A DNA stretch of 64,000 nucleotides from Hyphomicrobium_A sp963726795 (GCA_963726795.1 CAVSDD010000003.1:372001-436000); one strand, 5' to 3'. Shown: positions 16,529-25,409, counted from the stretch's first letter. The notes: a model not told the origin generated them from the letters alone. Numbers and translations are program-made.

Positions 16529-16681
16529 GCGACAGCTCCACCTCTCCAGTCGAGGTTGGGACTTGGCGGCGCTGGTCGCGCCATCGTCAACGGCTGGGAT
16601 CTGGCTGATCTGCCACGGCCCATGGAAGGGTACATCTTACTTTTGCGCGAGCGTTGAGGATTAAAGGGGAAATACCCCTCG

Positions 16682-16711
16682 TTGACTTGCATGGACCAAA
16701 CCCCGTATAAG
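16682..16711 (+). promoter_or_regulatory. Probable sigma-70 promoter of rpmH-rnpA-yidC
   Basis: TTGACT (16682-16687) and TATAAG (16706-16711) are separated by 18 bases and stand about 75 bases before the rpmH start, directed away from the divergent flavoprotein gene. This is the best sigma-70-like promoter in the window, as expected for a ribosomal-protein operon. A small palindrome aggggaaatacccct lies just upstream (16665-16679). Confidence 0.7.
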
Positions 16712-16787
16712 CGCGCGCAATCCTTGATATTGAGCCTACCGGCGACACGACCGTAGCGCTCGTTCATTCGCGATACGGAGTTTTCAC

Positions 16788-16922
16788 GTGAAGCGCACAT
16801 ATCAACCGAGCCGGCTCGTCCGCAAGCGCCGTCACGGCTTCCGCAAGCGGATGCTCACCACGGGCGGCAGGCGGGTCATAACCCGGCGCCGCGCCAAGGG
16901 CCGTAAGAAGCTGTCGGCCTGA
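16788..16922 (+). CDS. rpmH: 50S ribosomal protein L34
   Basis: A 44-aa GTG-start gene reading MKRTYQPSRLVRKRRHGF, then a conserved basic body ending GRKKLSA. L34 is a small, very basic protein of the large ribosomal subunit. The length and sequence are typical. CACGTG overlaps the start, and an ATACGGAG element at 16773-16780 serves as ribosome site. It is followed by rnpA and yidC, the usual order near the origin in many bacteria. Confidence 0.96.
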   Translation: MKRTYQPSRLVRKRRHGFRKRMLTTGGRRVITRRRAKGRKKLSA

Positions 16923-16995
16923 GCCTGGATGCGCCGCTTTCCGGCGCACGGGTTGGGCAGTGACGCGCAGCGCTCGAAGGGCAGGAGCTCGCGCG

Positions 16996-17403
16996 GTGGC
17001 ACCGGCAACACTGAAACCGGTCATTCTCAAACTCAAACCGGCGACTTTAAAAAAGCGCGCGGAATTCCTGCGGGTCAAAGGCGGCCCGCGCTGGGGCACC
17101 CCGGGATTCGCGCTGGAAACGCGCCCGCGCACCGATGCCCCGCAAGAGCCGCCCCGCTTCGGTTTCACGGTATCCAAGAAGGTCGGCGGCGCCGTCATCC
17201 GCAACCGTATCCGCCGCCGCTTACGCGCCCTCGTCGCCGCGCTTGACCCCACTTGTTTGCAACTTGGCTGCGATTACGTGCTGATCGCGCGCCCTGCCGC
17301 TGCCGAGCGCACTTATGCCGAGCTCAAATCGGACCTGGAGCAGGCCATCGCCCGCGTGCATCGGCCGCAAGGTCAGCCGCGCAATTCGCGAAAGGCCACG
17401 TGA
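16996..17403 (+). CDS. rnpA: Ribonuclease P protein component
   Basis: 135 aa. Binds the RNase P RNA and helps remove 5' leaders from pre-tRNAs. The diagnostic basic helix GGAVIRNRIRRRLRALV is at about residues 60-76, preceded by FGFTVSKKVG; the opening LKKRAEFLRV is also typical. I choose GTG at 16996 because AGGAG stands nine bases upstream; an ATG-free extension to 16960 is possible but adds a low-complexity Arg/Ala leader. It lies 73 bases after rpmH and in the same transcript. Confidence 0.93.
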   Translation: MAPATLKPVILKLKPATLKKRAEFLRVKGGPRWGTPGFALETRPRTDAPQEPPRFGFTVSKKVGGAVIRNRIRRRLRALVAALDPTCLQLGCDYVLIARPAAAERTYAELKSDLEQAIARVHRPQGQPRNSRKAT

Positions 17404-17485
17404 GTTTCCCTTTTGCTTAACGCGGGTCTCCGGGCTATTGCCACGGGACTGACGCGGACCGAGGACGGCGCAGGCCGAGAGATTG

Positions 17486-19459
17486 ATGCAGTCGCAAGAC
17501 CCCGATCAACAGAAGAACCTGCTGCTGGCCGTCATCTTGTCGATGGCGGTGCTGCTCGGCTGGCAGCTGTTCTACGCCGGTCCCAAGATCGCCCGCGAGA
17601 AAGCGCAACAGGAGCAGTCGCAGACCGTAAAGCCGGTCACCTCTCCCGGCGCGTCTCCCGGCGCCGATCATGGAATAACGGCCCCGGCCGCTCCCGATGG
17701 CGCCGTGCCCGGAGTCACACCTGCGAACACCACGGCCCAGACGCGCGAGGACGCCATCAAGGCGACGCCGCGGCTCACGATCGAGACGCCCTCGCTCAAG
17801 GGATCGATCAACCTGCGCGGCGGTCGCGTCGACGATCTCGTTCTCGTGAAATATCGCGAGACGGTCGACCCGACGAGCCCGTACGTGACGCTGTTCTCGC
17901 CCACGAACAGCCCCGCTCCCTACTTCGCGGAATACGGCTGGGTGGCTGCGAGCAACGGATCGAACGTGAAGCTTCCCGACCGCGACACGGTCTGGAAGGT
18001 CGAGGGCGGCGCGACCGCGCTGACGCCGGAAAAAGCTGTAACGCTCTCCTGGGACAACGGCGCAGGGCTGATCTTCCGCCGCACGATCTCCGTCGACACC
18101 GACTACATGTTCAGGATCAGCAACACCGTAGAGAACCGCGGCACCGCCCCGGTCACGCTCGTGCCTTATGCCCGCGTCTATCGCTACGGCACACCGCACG
18201 TGCAGGGCTACTGGATCCTGCATGAAGGTCTGATCGGCGTGGCCGACCAAAACGTCAGCTGGTGCGGCTCGGTGCTGCCCAGCATCCTCTGCCAGCTCAA
18301 ATACAAAGATGCTTTGAAGGACGGCAAACGCGACTTCAACAGCACCGGCGGTTGGCTGGGCTTCACCGACAAGTACTGGGCGGCGACGTTAATCCCCGAC
18401 CAGGCAGCGCCCTTCCACGCCGAGTTCAAAGGCGAGGAAAAGCCCAACGAGACGGCGTGGTACCAGACCGATTATCGGCTCGACCCGCTCGTCATAGCCG
18501 CGGGCGCGACGGCCGGCACCAACTCGCAGCTCTTCGCCGGCGCCAAGGAGGTCAAGCTCCTGCAGGCCTACGAGAAGAACGACAACATCAAGCAGTTCGA
18601 TCTGCTGATCGACTGGGGCTGGTTCTTCTTCATCACGAAGCCGATGTTCTACCTGATGGAGGCGATCAACTCCGTCGTGCACAACTTCGGCGTGACGATC
18701 ATCATCCTGACCGTGCTCGTGCGGCTCGCGTTCTTCCCGCTCGCCAACAAGCAGTTCTCATCGATGGCGAAGATGAAGAAGCTGCAGCCGCAGATGGAGC
18801 AACTGCGCGAGCGCTACAAGGACGACAAGGCCCGTCAGCAACAAGAGCTGATGGAGCTCTACAAGCGCGAGAAGGTGAACCCGGTTGCGGGCTGCGTGCC
18901 GGTGCTCCTGCAGCTGCCGGTGTTCTTTGCTCTCTACAAAGTGCTGTTCATAACGATCGACATGCGGCACGCGCCGTTCTTTGGCTGGATCCAGGATCTC
19001 TCGGCGCCCGATCCAACGTCCGTTTTCAACCTGTTCGGATTGCTGCCCTTCGACCCGCCGCCGTTCCTGCACGTCGGCGTGTGGCCGCTGATCATGGGTA
19101 TGACCATGTGGCTGCAGATGCAGCTGAACCCCAAGCAGCCAGACCCCGTGCAGCAGCAGATCTTCAGCTGGATGCCGGTGATGTTCACGTTCCTGCTGGC
19201 ATCGTTCCCCGCCGGCCTCGTGATCTACTGGGCGTGGAGCAACACGCTGTCGCTCGCACAGCAGTATTTCATCATGAAGCGGCAGGGCGCCGAGATTCAT
19301 CTGATGGGCAACATATCCAACGCCTTCAAGACCGCGGGCCGCGTCACGGACAAAGCGATTGGCGTGGTGAAGCCGAAATCCGCGCGCAAGGGTGGATCGG
19401 ACGATGATGATTCGAAGGGCAAGGGCGGCCGTGGCGGCTCCAACGGCAAACGCAGCTAG
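17486..19459 (+). CDS. yidC: Membrane protein insertase YidC
   Basis: 657 aa. Inserts and folds inner-membrane proteins, alone or with Sec. The N-terminal helix (LLLAVILSMAVLLGWQLFY) is followed by the large periplasmic beta domain (about 70-370), then the conserved five-helix core with the amphipathic coiled hairpin (KMKKLQPQMEQLRERYKDD), VNPVAGCVPVLLQLPVFFALY and a C-terminal helix pair. A basic, Gly/Ser/Lys-rich tail (residues 630-657) is typical of alphaproteobacteria and helps ribosome contact. The ATG at 17486 is preferred over an in-frame TTG one codon earlier. No yidD was found between rnpA and yidC (82 bases only). Confidence 0.96.
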   Translation: MQSQDPDQQKNLLLAVILSMAVLLGWQLFYAGPKIAREKAQQEQSQTVKPVTSPGASPGADHGITAPAAPDGAVPGVTPANTTAQTREDAIKATPRLTIETPSLKGSINLRGGRVDDLVLVKYRETVDPTSPYVTLFSPTNSPAPYFAEYGWVAASNGSNVKLPDRDTVWKVEGGATALTPEKAVTLSWDNGAGLIFRRTISVDTDYMFRISNTVENRGTAPVTLVPYARVYRYGTPHVQGYWILHEGLIGVADQNVSWCGSVLPSILCQLKYKDALKDGKRDFNSTGGWLGFTDKYWAATLIPDQAAPFHAEFKGEEKPNETAWYQTDYRLDPLVIAAGATAGTNSQLFAGAKEVKLLQAYEKNDNIKQFDLLIDWGWFFFITKPMFYLMEAINSVVHNFGVTIIILTVLVRLAFFPLANKQFSSMAKMKKLQPQMEQLRERYKDDKARQQQELMELYKREKVNPVAGCVPVLLQLPVFFALYKVLFITIDMRHAPFFGWIQDLSAPDPTSVFNLFGLLPFDPPPFLHVGVWPLIMGMTMWLQMQLNPKQPDPVQQQIFSWMPVMFTFLLASFPAGLVIYWAWSNTLSLAQQYFIMKRQGAEIHLMGNISNAFKTAGRVTDKAIGVVKPKSARKGGSDDDDSKGKGGRGGSNGKRS

Positions 19460-19492
19460 CGGATTTGACCTGCGGCGCGCCAACGGACGCGC

Positions 19493-20146
19493 ATGAGCGA
19501 GCACGACAAAAACGAGCCGGACATGTTGGCTGCGGGCGAGCTTCTGTTTGAGCGCCCGTGGCACTTCATGAAGAGCGCGCCCGCGCTCGAGTTCCTGCCT
19601 CCCGCCGACAGGGTCGAGATCGCCTTCGCCGGCCGCTCGAATGTCGGCAAGTCGAGCCTCATCAACGCGATCACACGCAACAGCGGGCTCGCCCGCACCT
19701 CCAACACGCCGGGGCGCACGCAGGAGCTCAACTACTACCGCGCGGAAAAAGACCGGATCTATCTGGTCGACATGCCGGGATACGGTTTCGCCAAGGCGCC
19801 AAAGGACAAGGTCGACGCGTGGACGGCGCTTGTCTCCGACTACTGCAAGGGACGCGCAACGTTGGCGCGGGTGTTCCTGCTCATCGATTCCCGGCATGGC
19901 CTGAAGCCGACCGACCATGAAATCATGGACATGCTCGACGTATCGGCGGTGTCGTACCAGGTCGTGCTCACCAAGGCTGACAAGATCAAGCCTGTCGAGC
20001 TCGACGAGGTTGAGGCCGCGGTAATCGCGGGCTTGGGAAAACACCCCGCAGCTTTCCCTCAGGTCATTGCCACCTCGTCGGAGACAGGAGCCGGCATCCC
20101 TGAGCTTCGCGCGGCGATCGCTACGATCCTCGCCGAGCGGTCGTGA
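19493..20146 (+). CDS. engB: Ribosome biogenesis GTP-binding protein EngB/YihA
   Basis: 217 aa TRAFAC-class GTPase needed for late assembly of the 50S subunit. G1 is GRSNVGKSS (residues 46-54), the threonine G2 lies in NTPGRTQ, G3 is DMPGYGFA, and G4 is TKADK. It follows yidC by 33 bases and completes the rpmH-rnpA-yidC-engB group common in this order. An N-terminal extension (residues 1-30) precedes the G domain, as in other rhizobial copies. Confidence 0.95.
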   Translation: MSEHDKNEPDMLAAGELLFERPWHFMKSAPALEFLPPADRVEIAFAGRSNVGKSSLINAITRNSGLARTSNTPGRTQELNYYRAEKDRIYLVDMPGYGFAKAPKDKVDAWTALVSDYCKGRATLARVFLLIDSRHGLKPTDHEIMDMLDVSAVSYQVVLTKADKIKPVELDEVEAAVIAGLGKHPAAFPQVIATSSETGAGIPELRAAIATILAERS

Positions 20147-20178
20147 GTCTCGGCTGAAGGCAGGCCGCTCGTGCGCGG

Positions 20179-22047
20179 CTAGCCCTTCGTCAACCGGGTG
20201 ATGATCTGTATGCCCTGGTCGAGCGCGCCTTCGCCGAACTTGGCGATAAGGCCACCGGCGACCGCCGCCACGCTCCAGCCGATGAGGCGGGAGAACGACT
20301 TGCCGAAGTTGATGCGCACGCGCACGCTGATCACCTGGTCGGGGAGCGCGGTTTCGGCAGCGAGACCATCGCCGCTCACGGTGCGCGCGGAGATGATGAG
20401 TTGCAGCCGCCTGCGGCCCTTCTCGCGCGGCGTGACGTGCCAGCGCCAGCTTGCGTAATCGTCATTCGAGATCAACGCCGTCTTCTCGATCCACTGCGTC
20501 TCGGGCGAGGCGGTTTCGATATAGAAGCCGCCGTCGGGCGCGCGCAGGCGCACCGACATCGCCTTGGTCACGGTGACATCGTGCTTGTAGGCAGCACCGC
20601 CCCCTTGCAGTCCTTCAGCCAGCTGCTGCACCTCGGCACGCGCGATGCGCACTTCGATGAGCGCCGGAATTGCAACGCGCATCGAACGCGGGATGTTCTC
20701 GACCAGCTGTCCAAGCTCTGCGCGCGGGGCGGGAGCGGGGCGCGTGACCTGACGCGGCTCAGGCGCAGGAGCCGGCGCAGCGGCAGGGTTCGCCATTGGC
20801 GCCTGACGCCCCCGCGCCAGGGCGGCATACGCGGGGCTCTCCATGCCGCTCGACGCCGCGCCGATGCCCATCGGCCGGCGAAGCTCTTTCAATTCCGACA
20901 AGCGCGATTGAGAGGACAGCTCGGCACCGGCTTTTGACACTGCTTGCTTGGGCGCTGGCGCGGCTTGCGCGGGGATGGGTGGCGCTTGCCCTGGCAAGGG
21001 CGGAGGCACGGTGCGCGGCGTTGCAAACGGATCGGAGGCGGCAGCGGCAGGTGCTGGCGCCCACGACGGCTCGGCCTCTGCCGTCGGCATCGGCGGTGGA
21101 GGCGGGGGAGCAGTGGGCAGATCGTCGAAGTCCGGCAGCGGAGGCGACATCTGCTCGTAATCGAAAGGCTCAGGCAGCGGCTCGGGCTCCGGGATCGGAG
21201 CCGCCATGATCTCGGGCGCCGCATCGGGCGGCTCTTCCCACTTCGGAGCGGGAGGCGGCGGTGCAGGCCGAGGTGGAGCGGGTTGGGGAGCGGCGCGAGC
21301 TGGCGCTGGCGCGGGCCGAGATGGAGACGGCCGCGCTGGCGCCGGCTGGGCCGGAGCGGGCTGCGACTGTGCAGCCTGCGGCGGCGCTGCGCGTGGCGGG
21401 GCGGTCGGGGGCACGTCGTCGTAGTCGGGAGCGCTCGCCGCAGGAGGCGGCTCGGGCGGCTCCTCGAACGCGTCCTCCTCGTCCTCCTCGACGGCCTCCT
21501 CCTCGGGCTTCATCCCGACGGGAACGGAGCGCGACTGGACGCGCTCGCGCGCGCTGGCGAGAATATCCTCGGTGCTGGTGCGCGGCTGGGCAACGGTGGC
21601 GCCCCGCTGGAGCGCGCGGATCGCGCCCTCGAACGTCAGCCCCTGCGATTGGAGCATGTGCGACGCAGCGCTCTTGCCGTCGCCGATGATGGCGGCGAGT
21701 ACGATTGCGCCGTTGATCTCCCGGCGCCTGCCTCCCCGCGCGGCGGCGGCAGCGGCATCGAGGATGCGGCGCAAATCGGCAGACACGCCGGGATCGACCA
21801 CGCGGCCGGCGAAGGCCTGGCGCTCCAGACCGACAAGATACCGCGAGGCATCCGATTTCAGCTTCATGACGTCGACATTGCTCGCCGCCAGCACGAGCCC
21901 CGCGTCAGGGTCCTCGCACAGCGCCATGAGCATGTGCTCGAGCGTCACCTCGGCGTGCCCTTGGGCGCGCGCGTTCTCCCTCGCCCGCGACAGCGCGGAT
22001 CCGAGCGAGGTGGACATTACGACCCGACTGAGATCGTCGGCGTTCAT
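20179..22047 (-). CDS. Orphan Clp N-domain protein with Pro-rich linker
   Basis: 622 aa. Residues 1-150 match the Clp repeat (N) domain that in ClpA/B/C binds substrates or adaptors (ALSRARENARAQGHAEVTLEHMLMALCED would span it), with two repeats. No AAA+ ATPase domain follows. Instead come an acidic, then a Pro/Ala-rich low-complexity linker (about 180-400), and a conserved-looking C-terminal beta-rich domain (about 470-580, with DDYASWRWHVTP and GRRRLQLIISAR) ending in a hydrophobic segment (585-605). The last part could anchor it to the membrane. Its role is unknown; recruitment of Clp-type clients or adaptors to the membrane is inference. It converges with engB and diverges from argB. Confidence 0.8.
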   Translation of the reverse strand: MNADDLSRVVMSTSLGSALSRARENARAQGHAEVTLEHMLMALCEDPDAGLVLAASNVDVMKLKSDASRYLVGLERQAFAGRVVDPGVSADLRRILDAAAAAARGGRRREINGAIVLAAIIGDGKSAASHMLQSQGLTFEGAIRALQRGATVAQPRTSTEDILASARERVQSRSVPVGMKPEEEAVEEDEEDAFEEPPEPPPAASAPDYDDVPPTAPPRAAPPQAAQSQPAPAQPAPARPSPSRPAPAPARAAPQPAPPRPAPPPPAPKWEEPPDAAPEIMAAPIPEPEPLPEPFDYEQMSPPLPDFDDLPTAPPPPPPMPTAEAEPSWAPAPAAAASDPFATPRTVPPPLPGQAPPIPAQAAPAPKQAVSKAGAELSSQSRLSELKELRRPMGIGAASSGMESPAYAALARGRQAPMANPAAAPAPAPEPRQVTRPAPAPRAELGQLVENIPRSMRVAIPALIEVRIARAEVQQLAEGLQGGGAAYKHDVTVTKAMSVRLRAPDGGFYIETASPETQWIEKTALISNDDYASWRWHVTPREKGRRRLQLIISARTVSGDGLAAETALPDQVISVRVRINFGKSFSRLIGWSVAAVAGGLIAKFGEGALDQGIQIITRLTKG

Positions 22048-22278
22048 CGGTTCTTCTCTAAGCCCTGCAAGCTTTGCCGGTCGTGGAATTAACGGATCGG
22101 CACCCTGAAAACAGGTATACGGGTTCTTCCCGCTGAGGCGCTAGCACCCAATTGTGCGCGAAATCCGTTGAGGTCGTGGGCCCCGGCACGGTAAGAGCTG
22201 GCCTTCAGTTGTGGAGGCATCCAATCTAATTCAGGTGCCGGCAATTCGTCCGGGAAAAGAAGCAAGCGCAGGCCAGGA

Positions 22279-23235
22279 ATGAAGACGATCCCGCAGCCGA
22301 CAGGCAACGCTGCAACACCCGAGGCGCAGCTTTCGCCCCACGTCCAGGCCCGCATCCTTGCCGAGGCGCTGCCCCACCTCATCCGCTACGACGACCAGAC
22401 CGTCGTCATCAAGTTCGGCGGTCACGCCATGGGCGACGACGCGCTGGCTGCCGCATTTGCGCAGGACATCGTCTACCTGAAGCAGTCGGGCGTTAACCCA
22501 ATCGTGGTGCACGGCGGCGGCCCGCAGATCGGGGAGATGCTGGACCGGCTGCACATCGCGTCGGATTTCGTGCAGGGCCTGCGGGTCACCGATGCGCCGA
22601 CCGTGAAGGTCGTCGAGATGGTTCTCGCCGGCGGGATCAACAAGGACATCGTCTCGGCGATCAACCGGCAGGGCGGCAAGGCTGTCGGCATCTGCGGCAA
22701 GGACGCCAACCTGATGATCGCGCGGCGCATCACGCAGATGCCCGACCCCAATTCCAGCGAGATGAAGTCGGTCGATATCGGATTCGTCGGCGAGCCGATC
22801 GAGGTCAACCCGCATATCGTCGAGGTGATCTCGAAATCGGACCTCATCCCCGTGATCGCGCCGATCGGCATCGGACGCGACGGGGAAACGCTCAACATCA
22901 ACGCCGACACCTTCGCCAGCGCGCTCGCCGCGAGGCTGCGGGCCAAGCGCCTGTTGCTGCTGACCGACGTGCAAGGCGTCCTCGACAAGGACAAGCGGCT
23001 CGTTGAGGAGCTGACCATCGAGGAGGCACGCACCCTCATCAAGGATGGCGTGATCACGGGCGGCATGATCCCCAAGATCGAAGGCTGCATCGAGGTGGTC
23101 GAGGCCGGCGTCGAGGCCGTCGTCATCATCGACGGCCGCGTTCCTCACTGCGTGCTGCTGGAGCTGTTCACGACACACGGCGTCGGCACCCTCGTCGGAC
23201 GCGTGCGGCGCAAGTCGAAAGCCCGGAGCGAATGA
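22279..23235 (+). CDS. argB: Acetylglutamate kinase
   Basis: 318 aa amino-acid-kinase-family enzyme that phosphorylates N-acetyl-L-glutamate in the second step of arginine synthesis. Motifs: VIKFGGHAMGD (phosphate loop, residues 39-49), VHGGGPQIGEML (about 76-87) and a C-terminal GGMIPKIEGCIEVVEAGV. A long N-terminal helix before the core is the kind seen in arginine-sensitive hexameric enzymes, so feedback by arginine is likely. The stop overlaps the next ATG by four bases, coupling it to the HAD gene. Confidence 0.95.
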   Translation: MKTIPQPTGNAATPEAQLSPHVQARILAEALPHLIRYDDQTVVIKFGGHAMGDDALAAAFAQDIVYLKQSGVNPIVVHGGGPQIGEMLDRLHIASDFVQGLRVTDAPTVKVVEMVLAGGINKDIVSAINRQGGKAVGICGKDANLMIARRITQMPDPNSSEMKSVDIGFVGEPIEVNPHIVEVISKSDLIPVIAPIGIGRDGETLNINADTFASALAARLRAKRLLLLTDVQGVLDKDKRLVEELTIEEARTLIKDGVITGGMIPKIEGCIEVVEAGVEAVVIIDGRVPHCVLLELFTTHGVGTLVGRVRRKSKARSE

Positions 23236-23987
23236 GCGCCAGCGGGCAGCGACGAACAATGCCGCCGCCCAGCGCCGCTCCTTCGCGCGGCTTTGATGAT
23301 ACCACCGCCTGGATCTTCGACCTCGACAACACGCTCTATCCCGCCACGTGCAACCTCTTTGCCGAGGTCGACCAGCGCATGGGCGCGTTCATCGCGAAAT
23401 ATCTGGGCGTTCCCTTCGAGCAGGCACGACATCTGCAGAAGAGCTACTACCGCCAGTTCGGCACGACGCTCTCGGGCCTCATGCGCATTCACAAGCTCGA
23501 GCCGCAACCGTTCCTCGACTACGTGCACGACATCGATGTCTCGGTCGTGCCCCATTCGCCCGAGCTTGCGTCGGCGATCGAGGCGCTGCCCGGGCGCAAG
23601 CTGATTTACACCAACGGCTCGCGGCGCCACGCCGAGCGCGTCGCCGAGCGCCTGGGCGTGCTGCACCTGTTTGAAGACATCTGCGATATCGCCGCGTGCG
23701 AGTTCATCGCCAAGCCCTCGCCTGATGCGTTCGATCGCATGACCGCGCGGCACGGGGTCGACGCAGGTAAGGCCGCGATGTTTGAGGACATGCCGCACAA
23801 CCTCAAAGCGCCGCACGCGCTTGGCATGACGACAATCCTGGTTCATTCCGAGTATCCCGATCATCCGGTGCAGCTCGAGATGCGCAACTGGCGCGAGCTT
23901 CCACCTCACATCAACCACGCCACCGATTGCTTAACGGAATTCCTCAATGCGATCCGGCCATTACACGCCAGCGGCGTGAAACCATAG
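23232..23987 (+). CDS. HAD-family pyrimidine 5'-nucleotidase
   Basis: 251 aa haloacid-dehalogenase hydrolase of the SDT1/YjjG-like pyrimidine 5'-nucleotidase group. Motif I is WIFDLDNTLYP (residues 30-40, nucleophile Asp), motif II is IYTNGSRRH (Thr), motif III carries the Lys in IAKPSPDAF, and motif IV is MFEDMPHN. Dephosphorylates a nucleoside monophosphate or a related small phosphate; the exact substrate is not set by sequence. The start overlaps argB (ATGA), a pairing seen in many Hyphomicrobiales. The 20-residue Pro/Ser-rich N-terminus is unusual and may be unstructured. Its last codons contain the proposed ECF promoter for the next gene. Confidence 0.88.
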   Translation: MSASGQRRTMPPPSAAPSRGFDDTTAWIFDLDNTLYPATCNLFAEVDQRMGAFIAKYLGVPFEQARHLQKSYYRQFGTTLSGLMRIHKLEPQPFLDYVHDIDVSVVPHSPELASAIEALPGRKLIYTNGSRRHAERVAERLGVLHLFEDICDIAACEFIAKPSPDAFDRMTARHGVDAGKAAMFEDMPHNLKAPHALGMTTILVHSEYPDHPVQLEMRNWRELPPHINHATDCLTEFLNAIRPLHASGVKP

Positions 23988-24002
23988 CGCCGCGCGCCCG
24001 TA
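23977..24002 (+). promoter_or_regulatory. Candidate ECF promoter of the sigma/anti-sigma unit
   Basis: TGAAAC (23977-23982), 16 bases, CGTA (23999-24002). It lies across the end of the HAD gene, with the predicted start of transcription about ten bases before the sigma ATG at 24022. An element with the same two boxes and the same spacing precedes the fasciclin gene, which is the main support. The form agrees with other alphaproteobacterial ECF promoters (GAAC-like -35, CGT-like -10). Confidence 0.6.
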
Positions 24003-24021
24003 TCCTGTCTTGTGTGGTGAC

Positions 24022-25299
24022 ATGCTGACCAAGACCACAGCCGCAGAGTTGGCCGGCCTTCTGGCACGCGTTGCCGCGCGTGACCGGGACGCGTTTGCGG
24101 CTGTCTACGCGGCGACCTCGGGGAAGTTGTGGGGCATTGTCGTGCGCATCTTGCCCCGCCGGGATGTGGCGGACGACGTGCTGCAAGACGTCTACGTGAA
24201 GATCTGGCAGGGCGCCGGGAGCTTTGATCCTGCGAGGGCGTCGCCCATCACATGGATGGCGACGATCGCCCGCAATCGCGCGATCGACGAGGTCCGTCGC
24301 CGGCGGCAGGCCGTGTCGATCGAGGATGCGCCGGAGGCGCTCGAGGTGCCTGATGGCGGTCTCGATCCGCTGGAGGGCGCCCAGCAGAGCGAGGCGCTGC
24401 GGCGGCTCAAGGCGTGTCTCGACGCGCTCGAGCCCGACCGGCGCCAGATGGTGCTGCTCGCCTACTACACGGGGCTCAGCCGCGATGAACTCGCGCAACG
24501 CTTCGCGGCGCCCGTCAATACGATCAAAACCTGGCTGCACCGCAGCTTAGCGCAACTGAGGAACTGTCTGGAACTCATGACCGACGAGCCCGACATCGAC
24601 ATGCTCGCCGCGGAGTACGTGCTCGGCACGCTCCCTGCGGACGAGCGCGCGGCTGTCGCCCTGCGTCTGCCAAACGACAAGCCGTTGGCTGCGGCTGTAG
24701 TAGCATGGGAAATTAGGCTTGCACCGCTCGCCGATACGATCGCGCCGCGCGAGGTTCCGGCGCACATCTGGGACCGTATCGCGGCACGTATCGATGGCCT
24801 TTCCCGCGGGACGGTCAGCTCGGTAAGCACCATCGGCATCATGGAGCGGCGCGTGAGGCGCTGGAAAACGGCGACGGCCGCTGTCTCCGCGCTTGCCGCT
24901 TCGCTGCTGCTGTTCGCCGGCTATCGCGAAACGACGCGACCCGTGCCGGAGAAATCACTCGTTGCCGTGCTGCAGAAGGACGCCCAGTCGCCGGCGTTTC
25001 TGGTCTCGGTAGATCTCGAAACGAAGCGCCTGACGATCCGCGCGGTCGCAGCTCCGCCGCATCCCGGCAAAAGCTACGAGCTGTGGCTCGTGCACGACGA
25101 GCTGAGAACACCGCGCTCGCTCGGCGTCATCGGCGATGGTCCATTCACGGTCGTGCAGCCGAAGCTCGCGGCCTACGCGCCCAAGACCATCGAGCAGGCG
25201 ACGCTCGCCGTGAGCCTTGAGCCCGAAGGCGGCTCGCCAACCGGCGCGCCAACCGGACCGGTTCTGTGGAGCGGCAAGCTGATTCAAGCCACCAAATAA
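24022..25299 (+). CDS. ECF sigma factor fused in frame to an RskA-like anti-sigma factor
   Basis: 425 aa in one uninterrupted frame. Residues 1-185 are a complete ECF sigma factor: region 2 with DVLQDVYVKIWQ and TWMATIARNRAIDEVRRR, region 4 with LDALEPDRRQMVLLAYY and TIKTWLHRSLAQLR. From Met186 (ATG at 24577) a second protein begins: an N-terminal sigma-binding helix bundle (MLAAEYVLGTLPADERAAV), one TM helix (about 280-300) and a periplasmic RskA C-terminal domain (about 305-425). Normally these are two genes overlapping at ATGA, and ATGA is present here at 24577. Removing one base near 24574 would end the sigma at that TGA. So this is either a true membrane-tethered sigma factor or a fusion made by one base of sequence error. 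The downstream fasciclin gene is the likely target. Confidence 0.8.
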   Translation: MLTKTTAAELAGLLARVAARDRDAFAAVYAATSGKLWGIVVRILPRRDVADDVLQDVYVKIWQGAGSFDPARASPITWMATIARNRAIDEVRRRRQAVSIEDAPEALEVPDGGLDPLEGAQQSEALRRLKACLDALEPDRRQMVLLAYYTGLSRDELAQRFAAPVNTIKTWLHRSLAQLRNCLELMTDEPDIDMLAAEYVLGTLPADERAAVALRLPNDKPLAAAVVAWEIRLAPLADTIAPREVPAHIWDRIAARIDGLSRGTVSSVSTIGIMERRVRRWKTATAAVSALAASLLLFAGYRETTRPVPEKSLVAVLQKDAQSPAFLVSVDLETKRLTIRAVAAPPHPGKSYELWLVHDELRTPRSLGVIGDGPFTVVQPKLAAYAPKTIEQATLAVSLEPEGGSPTGAPTGPVLWSGKLIQATK

Positions 25300-25332
25300 A
25301 TTTGCGCCGCTGCCAATCATGGCGCGCCAGGC

Positions 25333-25358
25333 TGAAACTCATCCCGCCACCCTCCGTA
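25333..25358 (+). promoter_or_regulatory. Candidate ECF promoter of the fasciclin gene
   Basis: TGAAAC (25333-25338), 16 bases, CGTA (25355-25358), about 50 bases before the fasciclin start. It repeats the arrangement found before the sigma/anti-sigma gene with exactly the same spacer length while the spacer bases differ, which points to selection on the two boxes. Confidence 0.6.
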
Positions 25359-25409
25359 CCTTTGGGTAGCTCTCCCCCAAGAGCCTCAACTCGGATTGGA
25401 GGACGACCA

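Noticed and set aside
20944..22092. 382-codon plus-strand open frame opposite the Clp-N gene
   Set aside because: Arg/Gly-rich reversal of the Pro/Ala-rich linker; the minus-strand gene has a true domain.
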